NCBI GenBank assembly: GCA_037013495.1
Contig: CM072810.1
Coordinates: 76,492,449 to 76,556,448, forward strand
Direction: 5' to 3'
Origin: Hippophae tibetana
Taxonomy: Eukaryota > Streptophyta > Magnoliopsida > Rosales > Elaeagnaceae
Length of the DNA: 64,000 nucleotides
Part shown: positions 52,001 to 63,743 of the stretch, one piece after another
Numbering within the stretch: position 1 is the stretch's first letter
Layout of the letters: each line of letters starts with the position of its first letter
Program-made: the position numbers and the translations under genes
Notes under the pieces: generated by a model
The model's input: only the letters and a program-made list of their open reading frames with translations
Database searches by the model: none
Told to the model about the DNA's origin: nothing

Positions 52001-52413
52001 TAACGATTCCTTTAATCTCAGCTATGTGGCAGAAGAACCTCATTTTTTGAACAAAAATTCTCCTTTTACATCACCTACAGAGGTCTTAATGTTTTTGTTC
52101 CATATAGACCCTTTTGTTTTTCTTTGGATTTTTTTCAATGGAACTATTACGAATATAGAGGTGCCGATGAAAAGTGTGTTTAAAAATATTCTAAATATTT
52201 TCAATATCTAATAATTATTCTCATGACAATACAAATATACTCATTACGCTTCACAATTTATTTTTTGGAACTTAAAATTGAAAGATTAATTTTCGAAGCC
52301 ATTTATGTATAGCGATTTTCTTTTTTAGTGAATTGCTATATTTAATGTATTATTTTTATGCTTTTTTTCTTCACGGATGGATTATGAACATTACACATCT
52401 AAATAGCCATATT
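49034..52413 (+). repeat. Five-unit repeat, second copy, with replaced middle
   Basis: It is the counterpart of 44,670-48,050. Between about 50,335 and 50,890 it instead carries aatggaactattacg with gaatagagaggtgctg, attaatttttgaag and gcatttggtttatgg, which match 53,830-54,385. Confidence 0.75.
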
Positions 52414-52424
52414 AAGGTTGCATT
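50335..52424 (+). repeat. 2.1-kb block repeated four units away, first copy (holds module D)
   Basis: It matches 53,830-55,919 at an offset of 3,495 bp. Shared private features: gaatagagaggtgctg, gcatttggtttatgg, gttgcatttattcc, gacatataaaaagg, and tcctttaatctc near 52,010 and 55,505. The last is absent from module copies A-C, so copies D and E are sisters. Confidence 0.87.
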
Positions 52425-54395
52425 AGGTTTAGGGTTTTGTTCCGTATAATAGAAACCAATAGCCTTATGATGGAGGAAGATTTGATAACTTTAGTGAAAA
52501 TACTTTTTAGAAATATTCTTGCTTTTATTCCTGTGGTTCTTGATTGAATGCTCCAATTTGACATATTAAAAGGAGTGATCATCTTTTTTGGCATCACAAG
52601 TTTGGGGTATTACGGACTTGTTGATGTTGTTTTCATCTGTTTATTTCGTTTCGTATTTATTTTTGAAACCATAGTCTATTCTTCTTGATCTTTATTTCTA
52701 TGTTCAATCAATCTTTGTTCTTCATAAATAAAAGAGTAGGAAAAAGAAGATGTGTTATACTCTTCACAATATTAAAAAAAGAAAATTTGAGAAATAAGAG
52801 TTCCAACTTTAAACGGCCATAACTTTTGACTCGTATATCGAAATTACTATTATAATATATCAAGCTAGAGCTTGTAACGATTCCTATAATCTCAGCTATG
52901 TGGCAGAAGAACCTCATTTTTTGAACAAAAATTCTCCTTTTACATCACCTACAGAGGTCTTAATGTTTTTGTTCCATATAGACCCTTTTGTTTTTCTTTG
53001 GATTTTTTTCAATGGAACTATTACGAATATAGAGGTGCCGATGAAAAGTGTGTTTAAAAATATTCTAAATATTTTCAATATCTAATAATTATTCTCATGA
53101 CAATACAAATATACTCATTACGCTTCACAATTTATTTTTTGGAACTTAAAATTGAAAGATTAATTTTCGAAGCCATTTATGTATTGCGATTTTCTTTTTT
53201 AGTGAATTGTTATATTTAATGTATTATTTTTATGCTTTTTTTCTTCACGGATGGATTATGCACATTACACATCTAAATAGCCATATTAAGGTTGCATTTG
53301 GTTTAGGGTTTTTTTTTCGTATAATAGAAAACAGTAGCCTTATGATGGAGGAAGATTTGATAACTTTAGTGAAATATCTTTTTAGAAATATTGTTGCTTT
53401 TATTCCTGTGGTTCTTGATTGAATGCTCCAATTCGACATATCAAAAGGTGTGATCATCTTTTTTGGCATTACAAGGTTGGGGTATTATGGACTTGTTGAT
53501 GTTGTTTTCCTCTGTGTAATTCGTTTAGTATTTATTTTTGAAACCATAGTATCTTTTTCTTGATCTTTATTTCTATGTTCAATCAATCTTTGTTCTTCAT
53601 AAATAAAAGAGTAGGAAAAAGAAGATGTGTTATACTCATCACAATATTAAAAAAAGAAAATTTGAGAAATAAGAGTTCCAACTTTAAACGGCCATAACTT
53701 TTGACTCGTATATCGAAATTACTATTATAATATATCAAGCTAGAGCTTGTAACGATTCCTATAATCTCAGCTATGTGGCAGAAGAACATCATTTTTTGAA
53801 CAAAAATTCTCCTTTTACATCACCTACAGAGGTCTTAATGTTTTTGTTCCATATAGACCCTTTTGTTTTTCTTTGGATTTTTTTCAATGGAACTATTACG
53901 AATAGAGAGGTGCTGATGAAAAGTGTGTTTAAAAATATTCTAAATATTTTCAATATCTAATAATTATTCTCATGACAATACAAATATACTCATTACGCTT
54001 CACAATTTATTTTTTGGAACATAAAATTGAAAGATTAATTTTTGAAGCCATTTATGTATAGCGATTTTCTTTTTTAGTGAATTGTTAAATTTAATGTATT
54101 ATTTTTATGCTTTTTTCCATCACGGATGGATTATGCACATTACACAACTAAATAGCCATATTAAGGTTGCATTTGGTTTATGGTTTTGTTCCGTATAATA
54201 GAAAACAGTAGCCTTATGATGGAGGAAGATTTGATAACTTTAGTGAAATTACTTTTTAGAAATATTGTTGCATTTATTCCTGTGTTTCTTGATTGAATGC
54301 TCCAATTCGACATATAAAAAGGAGTGATCATCTTTTTTGGCATTACAAGGTTGGGGTATTATGGACATGTTGATGTTGTTTTCCTCTGTGTATTT
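52410..54395 (+). repeat. 2-kb block repeated six units away, first copy
   Basis: It matches 57,650-59,634 at an offset of 5,240, then 5,239 bp. Shared private features: gaaaccaatagcc, aatttgacatatta, tattacggac, gtctattcttc, gtgaaatatctt, catagtatctt and agaacatcat. The only length change I see is a run of 9 versus 8 T after aggg. Confidence 0.9.
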
Positions 54396-55919
54396 CGTTT
54401 CGTATTTATTTTTGAAACCATAGTCTCTTGTTCTTGATCTTTATTTCTATGTTCAATCAATCTTTGTTCTTCATAAATAAAAGAGTAGGAAAAAGAAGAT
54501 GTGTTATTCTCTTCACAATATTAAAAAAAGAAAATTTGAGAAATAAGAGTTCCAACTTTAAACGGCCATAACTTTTGACTCGTATACCGAAATTACTATT
54601 ATAATATATCAAGTTAGAGCTTGTAACGATTCCTATAATCTCAGCTATGTGGCAGAAGAACCTCATTTTTTGAACAAAAATTCTCCTTTTACATCACCTA
54701 CCGAGGTCTTATTGTTTTTGTTCCATATAGACCCTTTTGTTTTTCTTTGGATTTTTTTCAATGCAACAATTACGAATATTGACGTGCCGACGAAAAGTGT
54801 GTTTAAAAATATTCTAAATATTTTCAATATCTCATAATTATTCTCATGACAATACAAATATACTAATTACGCTTCACAATTATTTTTTTGGAACATTAAA
54901 TTGAAAGATTAATTTTCGAAGCCATTTATGTATAGCGATTTTCTTTTTTAGTGAATTGTTAAATTTAATGTATTATTTTTATTCTTTTTTTCTTCACGGA
55001 TGCATTACGCACATTACACAACTAAATAGCCATATTAAGGTTGCATTAGGTTTAGGGTTTTGTTCCGTATAATAGAAAACAGTAGCCTTATGATGGAGGA
55101 AGATATGATAACTTTAGTGAAAATACTTTTTAGAAATATTCTTGCTTTTATTCCTGTGGTTCTTGATTGAATGCTCCAATTCGACATATCAAAAGGAGTG
55201 ATCATCTTTTTTGGCATCACAAGTTTGGGGCATTATGCTTGTTGATGTTGTTTTCCTCTGTGTAATTCGTTTAGTATTTATTTTTGAAACCATAGTCTCT
55301 TTTTCTTGATCTTTATTTCTATGTTCAATCAATCTTTGTTCTTCTTAAATAAAAGAGTAGGAAAAAGAAGATGGGTTATACTCATCACAATATTAAAAAA
55401 AGAAAATTTGAGAAATAAGAGTTCCAACTTTAAACGGCCATAACTTTTGACTCGTATATCGAAATTACTATTATAATATATCAAGCTAGAGCTTGTAACG
55501 ATTCCTTTAATCTCAGCTATGTGGCAGAAGAACCTCATTTTTTGAACAAAAATTCTCCTTTTACATCACCTACAGAGGTCTTAATGTTTTTGTTCCATAT
55601 AGACCCTTTTGTTTTTCTTTGGATTTTTTTCAATGGAACTATTACGAATATAGAGGTGCCGATGAAAAGTGTGTTTAAAAATATTCTAAATATTTTCAAT
55701 ATCTAATAATTATTCTCATGACAATACAAATATACTCATTACGCTTCACAATTTATTTTTTGGAACTTAAAATTGAAAGATTAATTTTCGAAGCCATTTA
55801 TGTATAGCGATTTTCTTTTTTAGTGAATTGCTATATTTAATGTATTATTTTTATGCTTTTTTTCTTCACGGATGGATTATGAACATTACACATCTAAATA
55901 GCCATATTAAGGTTGCATT
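53830..55919 (+). repeat. 2.1-kb block repeated four units away, second copy
   Basis: It is the counterpart of 50,335-52,424. It overlaps the end of the 52,410-54,395 block and the start of module copy E, showing that the blocks are nested and not discrete elements. Confidence 0.85.
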
Positions 55920-56876
55920 TGGTTTACGGTTTTTTTTCGTATAATAGAAAACAGTAGCCTTATGATGGAGGAAGATTTGATAACTTTAGTGAAATTACTT
56001 TTTAGAAATATTGTTGCTTTTATTCCTGTGGTTCTTGATTGAATGCTCCAATTCGACATATCAAAAGGAGTGATCATCTTTTTTGGCATTACAAGGTTGG
56101 GGTATTATGGACTTGTTGATGTTGTTTTCCTCTGTGTAATTCGTTTAGTATTTATTTTGGAAACCATAGTCTCTTTTTCTTGATCTTTATTTCTATGTTC
56201 AATCAATCTTTGTTCTTCATAAATAAAAGAGTAGGAAAAAGAAGATGGGTTATACTCATCACAATATTAAAAAAAGAAAATTTGAGAAATAAGAGTTCCA
56301 ACTTTAAACGGCCATAACTTTTGACTCGTATATCGAAATTACTATTATAATATATCAAGCTAGAGCTTGTAACGATTCCTATAATCTCAGCTATGTGGCA
56401 GAAGAACCTCATTTTTTGACCAAAAATTCTCCTTTTACATCACCTACAGAGGTCTTAATGTTTTTGTTCCATATAGACCCTTTTGTTTTTCTTTGGATTT
56501 TTTTAATGCAACTATTACGAATATAGAGGTGCCTATGAAAAGCGTGTTTAAAAATATTCTAAATATTTTCAATATCTAATAATTATTCTCATGACAATAC
56601 AAATATACTCATTACGCTTCACAATTTATTTTTTGGAACATAAAATTGAAAGATTAATTTTCGAAGCCATTTATGTATAGCGATTTTTTTTTTAGTGAAT
56701 TGTTAAATTTAATGTATTATTTTTATGCTTTTTTCCGTCACGGATGGATTATGCACATTACACAACTAAATAGCCATATTAAGGTTGCATTAGGTTTAGG
56801 GTTTTGTTCCGTATAATAGAAAACAGTAGCCTTATGATGGAGGAAGTTTGATAACTTAATTGAAAATACTTTTTAG
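54378..56876 (+). repeat. Distinctive module, copy E (extended)
   Basis: It matches copy C over about 2.5 kb and copy D over its first part. Unit 66 has lost 2 bp in gaagtttgataac near 56,845 where copy C has gaagatttgataac, and both keep aacttaattgaaaa. After about 56,880 unit 66 becomes type I and differs from unit 57. Confidence 0.86.
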
Positions 56877-57649
56877 AAATATTCTTGCTTTTATTCCTGT
56901 GGTTCTTGATTGAATGCTCCAATTCGACATATCAAAAGGAGTGATCATTTTTTTTGGCATCACAAGTTTGGGGCATTATGGACTTGTTGATGTTGTTTTC
57001 ATCTGTGTATTTCGTTTCGTATATATTTTTGAAACCATAGTCTCTTCCTCTTGATCTTTATTTCTATGGTCAATCAATCTTTGTTCTTCATAAATAAAAG
57101 AGTAGGAAAAAGAAGATGTGTTATACTCTTCACAATATTAAAAAAAGAAAATTTGAGAAATAAGAGTTCCAACTTTAAACGGCCATAACTTTTGACTCGT
57201 ATATCGAAATTACTATTATAATATATCAAGCTAGAGCTTGGAACGATTCCTATAATCTCAGCTATGTGGCAGAAGAACCTCATTTTTTGAACAAAAATTC
57301 TCCTTTTACATCACCTACCGAGGTCTTAATGTTTTTGTTCCATATAGACCCTTTTGTTTTTCTTTGGATTTTTTTCAATGCAACAATTACGAATATTGAC
57401 GTGCCGACGAAAAGTGTGTTTAAAAATATTCTAAATATTTTCAATATCTCATAATTATTCTCATGACAATACAAATATACTAATTACGCTTCACAATTAT
57501 TTTTTTGGAACATAAAATTGAAAGATTAATTTTCGAAGCCATTTATGTATAGCGATTTTCTTTTTTAGTGAATTGTTAATTTTAATGTATTATTTTTATT
57601 CTTTTTTTCTTCACGGATGGATTAAGCACATTACACAACTAAATAGCCA

Positions 57650-59634
57650 TATTAAGGTTGCATTAGGTTTAGGGTTTTGTTCCGTATAATAGAAACCAAT
57701 AGCCTTATGATGGAGGAAGATTTGATAACTTTAGTGAAAATACTTTTTAGAAATATTCTTGCTTTTATTCCTGTGGTTCTTGATTGAATGCTCCAATTTG
57801 ACATATTAAAAGGAGTGATCATCTTTTTTGGCATCACAAGTTTGGGGTATTACGGACTTGTTGATGTTGTTTTCATCTGTTTATTTCGTTTCGTATTTAT
57901 TTTTGAAACCATAGTCTATTCTTCTTGATCTTTATTTCTATGTTCAATCAATCTTTGTTCTTCATAAATAAAAGAGTAGGAAAAAGAAGATGTGTTATAC
58001 TCTTCACAATATTAAAAAAAGAAAATTTGAGAAATAAGAGTTCCAACTTTAAACGGCCATAACTTTTGACTCGTATATCGAAATTACTATTATAATATAT
58101 CAAGCTAGAGCTTGTAACGATTCCTATAATCTCAGCTATGTGGCAGAAGAACCTCATTTTTTGAACAAAAATTCTCCTTTTACATCACCTACAGAGGTCT
58201 TAATGTTTTTGTTCCATATAGACCCTTTTGTTTTTCTTTGGATTTTTTTCAATGGAACTATTACGAATATAGAGGTGCCGATGAAAAGTGTGTTTAAAAA
58301 TATTCTAAATATTTTCAATATCTAATAATTATTCTCATGACAATACAAATATACTCATTACGCTTCACAATTTATTTTTTGGAACTTAAAATTGAAAGAT
58401 TAATTTTCGAAGCCATTTATGTATTGCGATTTTCTTTTTTAGTGAATTGTTATATTTAATGTATTATTTTTATGCTTTTTTTCTTCACGGATGGATTATG
58501 CACATTACACATCTAAATAGCCATATTAAGGTTGCATTTGGTTTAGGGTTTTTTTTCGTATAATAGAAAACAGTAGCCTTATGATGGAGGAAGATTTGAT
58601 AACTTTAGTGAAATATCTTTTTAGAAATATTGTTGCTTTTATTCCTGTGGTTCTTGATTGAATGCTCCAATTCGACATATCAAAAGGTGTGATCATCTTT
58701 TTTGGCATTACAAGGTTGGGGTATTATGGACTTGTTGATGTTGTTTTCCTCTGTGTAATTCGTTTAGTATTTATTTTTGAAACCATAGTATCTTTTTCTT
58801 GATCTTTATTTCTATGTTCAATCAATCTTTGTTCTTCATAAATAAAAGAGTAGGAAAAAGAAGATGTGTTATACTCATCACAATATTAAAAAAAGAAAAT
58901 TTGAGAAATAAGAGTTCCAACTTTAAACGGCCATAACTTTTGACTCGTATATCGAAATTACTATTATAATATATCAAGCTAGAGCTTGTAACGATTCCTA
59001 TAATCTCAGCTATGTGGCAGAAGAACATCATTTTTTGAACAAAAATTCTCCTTTTACATCACCTACAGAGGTCTTAATGTTTTTGTTCCATATAGACCCT
59101 TTTGTTTTTCTTTGGATTTTTTTCAATGGAACTATTACGAATAGAGAGGTGCTGATGAAAAGTGTGTTTAAAAATATTCTAAATATTTTCAATATCTAAT
59201 AATTATTCTCATGACAATACAAATATACTCATTACGCTTCACAATTTATTTTTTGGAACATAAAATTGAAAGATTAATTTTTGAAGCCATTTATGTATAG
59301 CGATTTTCTTTTTTAGTGAATTGTTAAATTTAATGTATTATTTTTATGCTTTTTTCCATCACGGATGGATTATGCACATTACACAACTAAATAGCCATAT
59401 TAAGGTTGCATTTGGTTTATGGTTTTGTTCCGTATAATAGAAAACAGTAGCCTTATGATGGAGGAAGATTTGATAACTTTAGTGAAATTACTTTTTAGAA
59501 ATATTGTTGCATTTATTCCTGTGTTTCTTGATTGAATGCTCCAATTCGACATATAAAAAGGAGTGATCATCTTTTTTGGCATTACAAGGTTGGGGTATTA
59601 TGGACATGTTGATGTTGTTTTCCTCTGTGTATTT
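57650..59634 (+). repeat. 2-kb block repeated six units away, second copy
   Basis: It is the counterpart of 52,410-54,395 and is apparently identical outside one T-run length. Its right end passes into gatatttatttctatg with tttaatcaatc near 59,675, which differs from unit 63. Confidence 0.9.
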
Positions 59635-60506
59635 CTTTTCGTATTTATTTTTGAAACCATAGTCTCTTCTTCTTGATATTTATTTCTATGTTTAATCAAT
59701 CTTTGTTCTTCATAAATGAAAGAGTAGGAAAAAGAAGATGGGTTATACTCTTCACAGTATTAAAAAAATAAAATTTGAGAAATAAGAGTTCCAACTTTAA
59801 ACGGCCAAAACTTTTGACTCGTATACCGAAAATACTATTATAATATATCAAGTTAGAGCTTGTAACGATTCCTATAATCTCAGCTATGTGGCAGAAGAAA
59901 CTCATGTTTTGAACAAAAATTCTCCTTTTACATCACCTACCGAGGTCTTATTGTTTTTGTTCCATATAGACCCTTTTGTTTTGCTTTGGATATTTTTCAA
60001 TGCAACTATTACGAATATAGAGGTGCCGACGAAAAGTGTGTTTAAAAAGATTCTAAATATTTTCAATATCTAATAATTATTCTCATGACAATACAAATAT
60101 ACTCATTATGCTTCACAATTTATTTTTTGGAACATAAAATTGAAAGATTAATTTTCGAAGCCATTTATGTATAGCGATTTTCTTTTTTAGTGAATTGTTT
60201 TATTTAATGTATTATTTTTATGCTTTTTTTCTTCACGGATGGATTATGCACATTACACAACTAAATAGCCATATTAAGGTTGCATTTGGTTTAGGGTTTT
60301 TTTTTCGTATAATAGAAAACAGTAGCCTTATGATGGAGGAAGATTTGATAACTTTAGTGAAATTACTTTTTAGAAATATTGTTGCTTTTATTCCTGTGGT
60401 TCTTGATTGAATGCTCCAATTCCACATATCAAAAGGAGTGATCAACTTTTTTGGCATCACAAGTTTGGGGTATTATGGACTTGTTGATGTTGTTTTCATC
60501 TGTGTA
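58010..60506 (+). repeat. 2.5-kb block repeated four units away, first copy
   Basis: It matches 61,504 to the window edge at an offset of 3,494 bp. Shared private features: gaatagagaggtgctg, cataaatgaaagag, cacagtattaaaa, ggccaaaacttttg, ccgaaaatac, aaaaagattcta, attgttttattta and gatcaactttt. The repeat probably continues beyond the window. Confidence 0.87.
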
Positions 60507-61869
60507 TTTCGTTTCGTATTTATTTTTGAAACCATAGTCTCTTCTTCTTGATCTTTATTTCTATGGTCAATCAATCTTTGTTCTTCATAAATAAAAGAGT
60601 AGGAAAAAGAAGATGGGTTATACTCATCACAATATTAAAAAAAGAAAATTTGAGAAATAAGAGTTCCAACTTTAAACGGCCATAACTTTTGACTCGTATA
60701 CCGAAATTACTATTATAATATATCAAGTTAGAGCTTGTAACGATTCCTATAATCTCACCAATGTGGCAGAAGAACCTCATTTTTGGAACAAAAATTCTCC
60801 CTTTACATCACCTACCGAGGTCTTAATGTTTTTGTTCCATATAGACCCTTTTTTTTCTTTGGATTTTTTTCAATGCAACTATTACGAATATAGAGGTGCC
60901 GACGAAAAGTGTGTTTAAAAATATTCTAAATATTTTCAATATCTAATAATTATTCTCATGACAATACAAATATACTCATTACGCATCACAATTTATTTTT
61001 TGAAGCATAAAATTGAAAGATTAATTTTCGAAGCCATTTATGTATTGCGATTTTCTTTTTTAGGGAATTGTTCAATTTAATGTATTATTTTTTTGCTTTT
61101 TTCGTCACGGATGGATTATGCACATTACACAACTAAAGAGCTATATTAAGGTTGCATTAGGTTTAGGGTTTTGTTCCGTATAATAGAAAACAGTAGGCTT
61201 ATGATGGAGGAAGATTTGATAACTTTAGTGAAATTACTTTTTAGAAATATTCTTGCTTTTATTCCTGTGGTTCTTGATTGAATGCTCCAATTCGACATAT
61301 CAAAAGGAGTGATCATCTTTTTTGGCATCACAAGTTTGGGGTATTATGGACTTGTTGATGTTGTTTTCATCTGTGTATTTCGTTTCGTATTTATTTTTGA
61401 AACCATAGTCTCTTCGTCTTGATCTTTATTTCTATGTTCAATCAATCTTTGTTCTTCATAAATAAAAGAGTAGGAAAAAGAAGATTGGTTATACTCTTCA
61501 CAATATTAAAAAAAGAAAATTTGAGAAATAAGAGTTCCAACTTTAAACGGCCATAACTTTTGACTCGTATATCGAAATTACTATTATAATATATCAAGCT
61601 AGAGCTTGTAACGATTCCTATAATCTCAGCTATGTGGCAGAAGAACCTCATTTTTTGAACAAAAATTCTCCTTTTACATCACCTACAGAGGTCTTAATGT
61701 TTTTGTTCCATATAGACCCTTTTGTTTTTCTTTGGATTTTTTTCAATGGAACTATTACGAATATAGAGGTGCCGATGAAAAGTGTGTTTAATAATATTCT
61801 AAATATTTTCAATATCTAATAATTATTCTCATGACAATACAAATATACTCATTACGCTTCACAATTTAT

Positions 61870-62840
61870 TTTTGGGAACTTAAAATTGAAAGATAATTTT
61901 CGAAGCCATTTATGTATTGCGATTTTCTTTTTTAGTGAATTGTTATATTTAATGTATTATTTTTATGCTTTTTTTCTTCACGGATGGATTATGCACATTA
62001 CACATCTAAATAGCCATATTAAGGTTGCATTTGGTTTAGGGTTTTTTTTTCGTATAATAGAAAACAGTAGCCTTATGATGAGGAAGATTTGATAACTTTA
62101 GTGAAATTACTTTTTAGAAATATTGTTGCTTTTATTCCTGTGGTTCTTGATTGAATGCTCCAATTCGACATATCAAAAGGTGTGATCATCTTTTTTGGCA
62201 TTACAAGGTTGGGGTATTATGACTTGTTGATGTTGTTTTCCTCTGTGTAATTCGTTTAGTATTTATTTTTGAAACCATAGTATCTTTTTCTTGATCTTTA
62301 TTTCTATGTTCAATCAATCTTTGTTCTTCATAAATAAAAGAGTAGGAAAAAGAAGATGTGTTATACTCATCACAATATTAAAAAAAGAAAATTTGAGAAA
62401 TAAGAGTTCCAACTTTAAACGGCCATAACTTTTGACTCGTATATCGAAATTACTATTATAATATATCAAGCTAGAGCTTGTAACGATTCCTATAATCTCA
62501 GCTATGTGGCAGAAGAAACCTCATTTTTTGAACAAAAATTCTCCTTTACATCACCTACAGAGGTCTTAATGTTTTTGTTCCATAATAGACCCTTTTGTTT
62601 TTCTTTGGATTTTTTTCAATGGAACTATTACGAATAGAGAGGTGCTGATGAAAAGTGTGTTTAAAAATATTCTAAATATTTTCAATATCTAATAATTATT
62701 CTCATGACAATACAAATTATACTCATTACGCTTCACAATTTATTTTTTGGAACTTAAAATTGAAAGATTAATTTCGAAGCCATTTATGTATAGCGATTTT
62801 CTTTTTTAGTGAATTGTTAAATTTAATGTATTATTTTTTA
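61870..62840 (+). other. Second indel-rich patch (late copy 71 and copy 72)
   Basis: Relative to its sister units 67-68, this stretch has tttttgggaac near 61,872, agataattttcg near 61,891, gatgaggaag near 62,078, tattatgacttg near 62,217, gaagaaacctc near 62,513, tcctttacatc near 62,542, ccataatagac near 62,581, caaattatactc near 62,715, gattaatttcg near 62,767 and an extra T near 62,835. All but the first are single-base gains or losses. Confidence 0.82.
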
Positions 62841-63743
62841 TGCTTTTTTCCATCACGGATGGATTATGCACATTACACAACTAAATAGCCATATTAAGGT
62901 TGCATTTGGTTTATGGTTTTGTTCCGTATAATAGAAAACAGTAGCCTTATGATGGAGGAAGATTTGCTAACTTTAGTGAAATTACTTTTTAGAAATATTG
63001 TTGCATTTATTCCTGTGTTTCTTGATTGAATGCTCCAATTCGACATATAAAAAGGAGTGATCATCTTTTTTGGCATTACAAGGTTGGGGTATTATGGACA
63101 TGTTGATGTTGTTTTCCTCTGTGTATTTCGTTTCGTATTTATTTTTGAAACCATAGTCTCTTCTTCTTGATATTTATTTCTATGTTTAATCAATCTTTGT
63201 TCTTCATAAATGAAAGAGTAGGAAAAAGAAGATGGGTTATACTCTTCACAGTATTAAAAAAATAAAATTTGAGAAATAAGAGTTCCAACTTTAAACGGCC
63301 AAAACTTTTGACTCGTATACCGAAAATACTATTATAATATATCAAGTTAGAGCTTGTAACGATTCCTATAATCTCAGCTATGTGGCAGAAGAAACTCATT
63401 TTTTGAACAAAAATTCTCCTTTTACATCACCTACCGAGGTCTTATTGTTTTTGTTCCATATAGACCCTTTTGTTTTGCTTTGGATATTTTTCAATGCAAC
63501 TATTACGAATATAGAGGTGCCGACGAAAAGTGTGTTTAAAAAGATTCTAAATATTTTCAATATCTAATAATTATTCTCATGACAATACAAATATACTCAT
63601 TACGCTTCACAATTTATTTTTTGGAACATAAAATTGAAAGATTAATTTTCGAAGCCATTTATGTATAGCGATTTTCTTTTTTAGTGAATTGTTTTATTTA
63701 ATGTATTATTTTTATGCTTTTTTTCTTCACGGATGGATTATGC

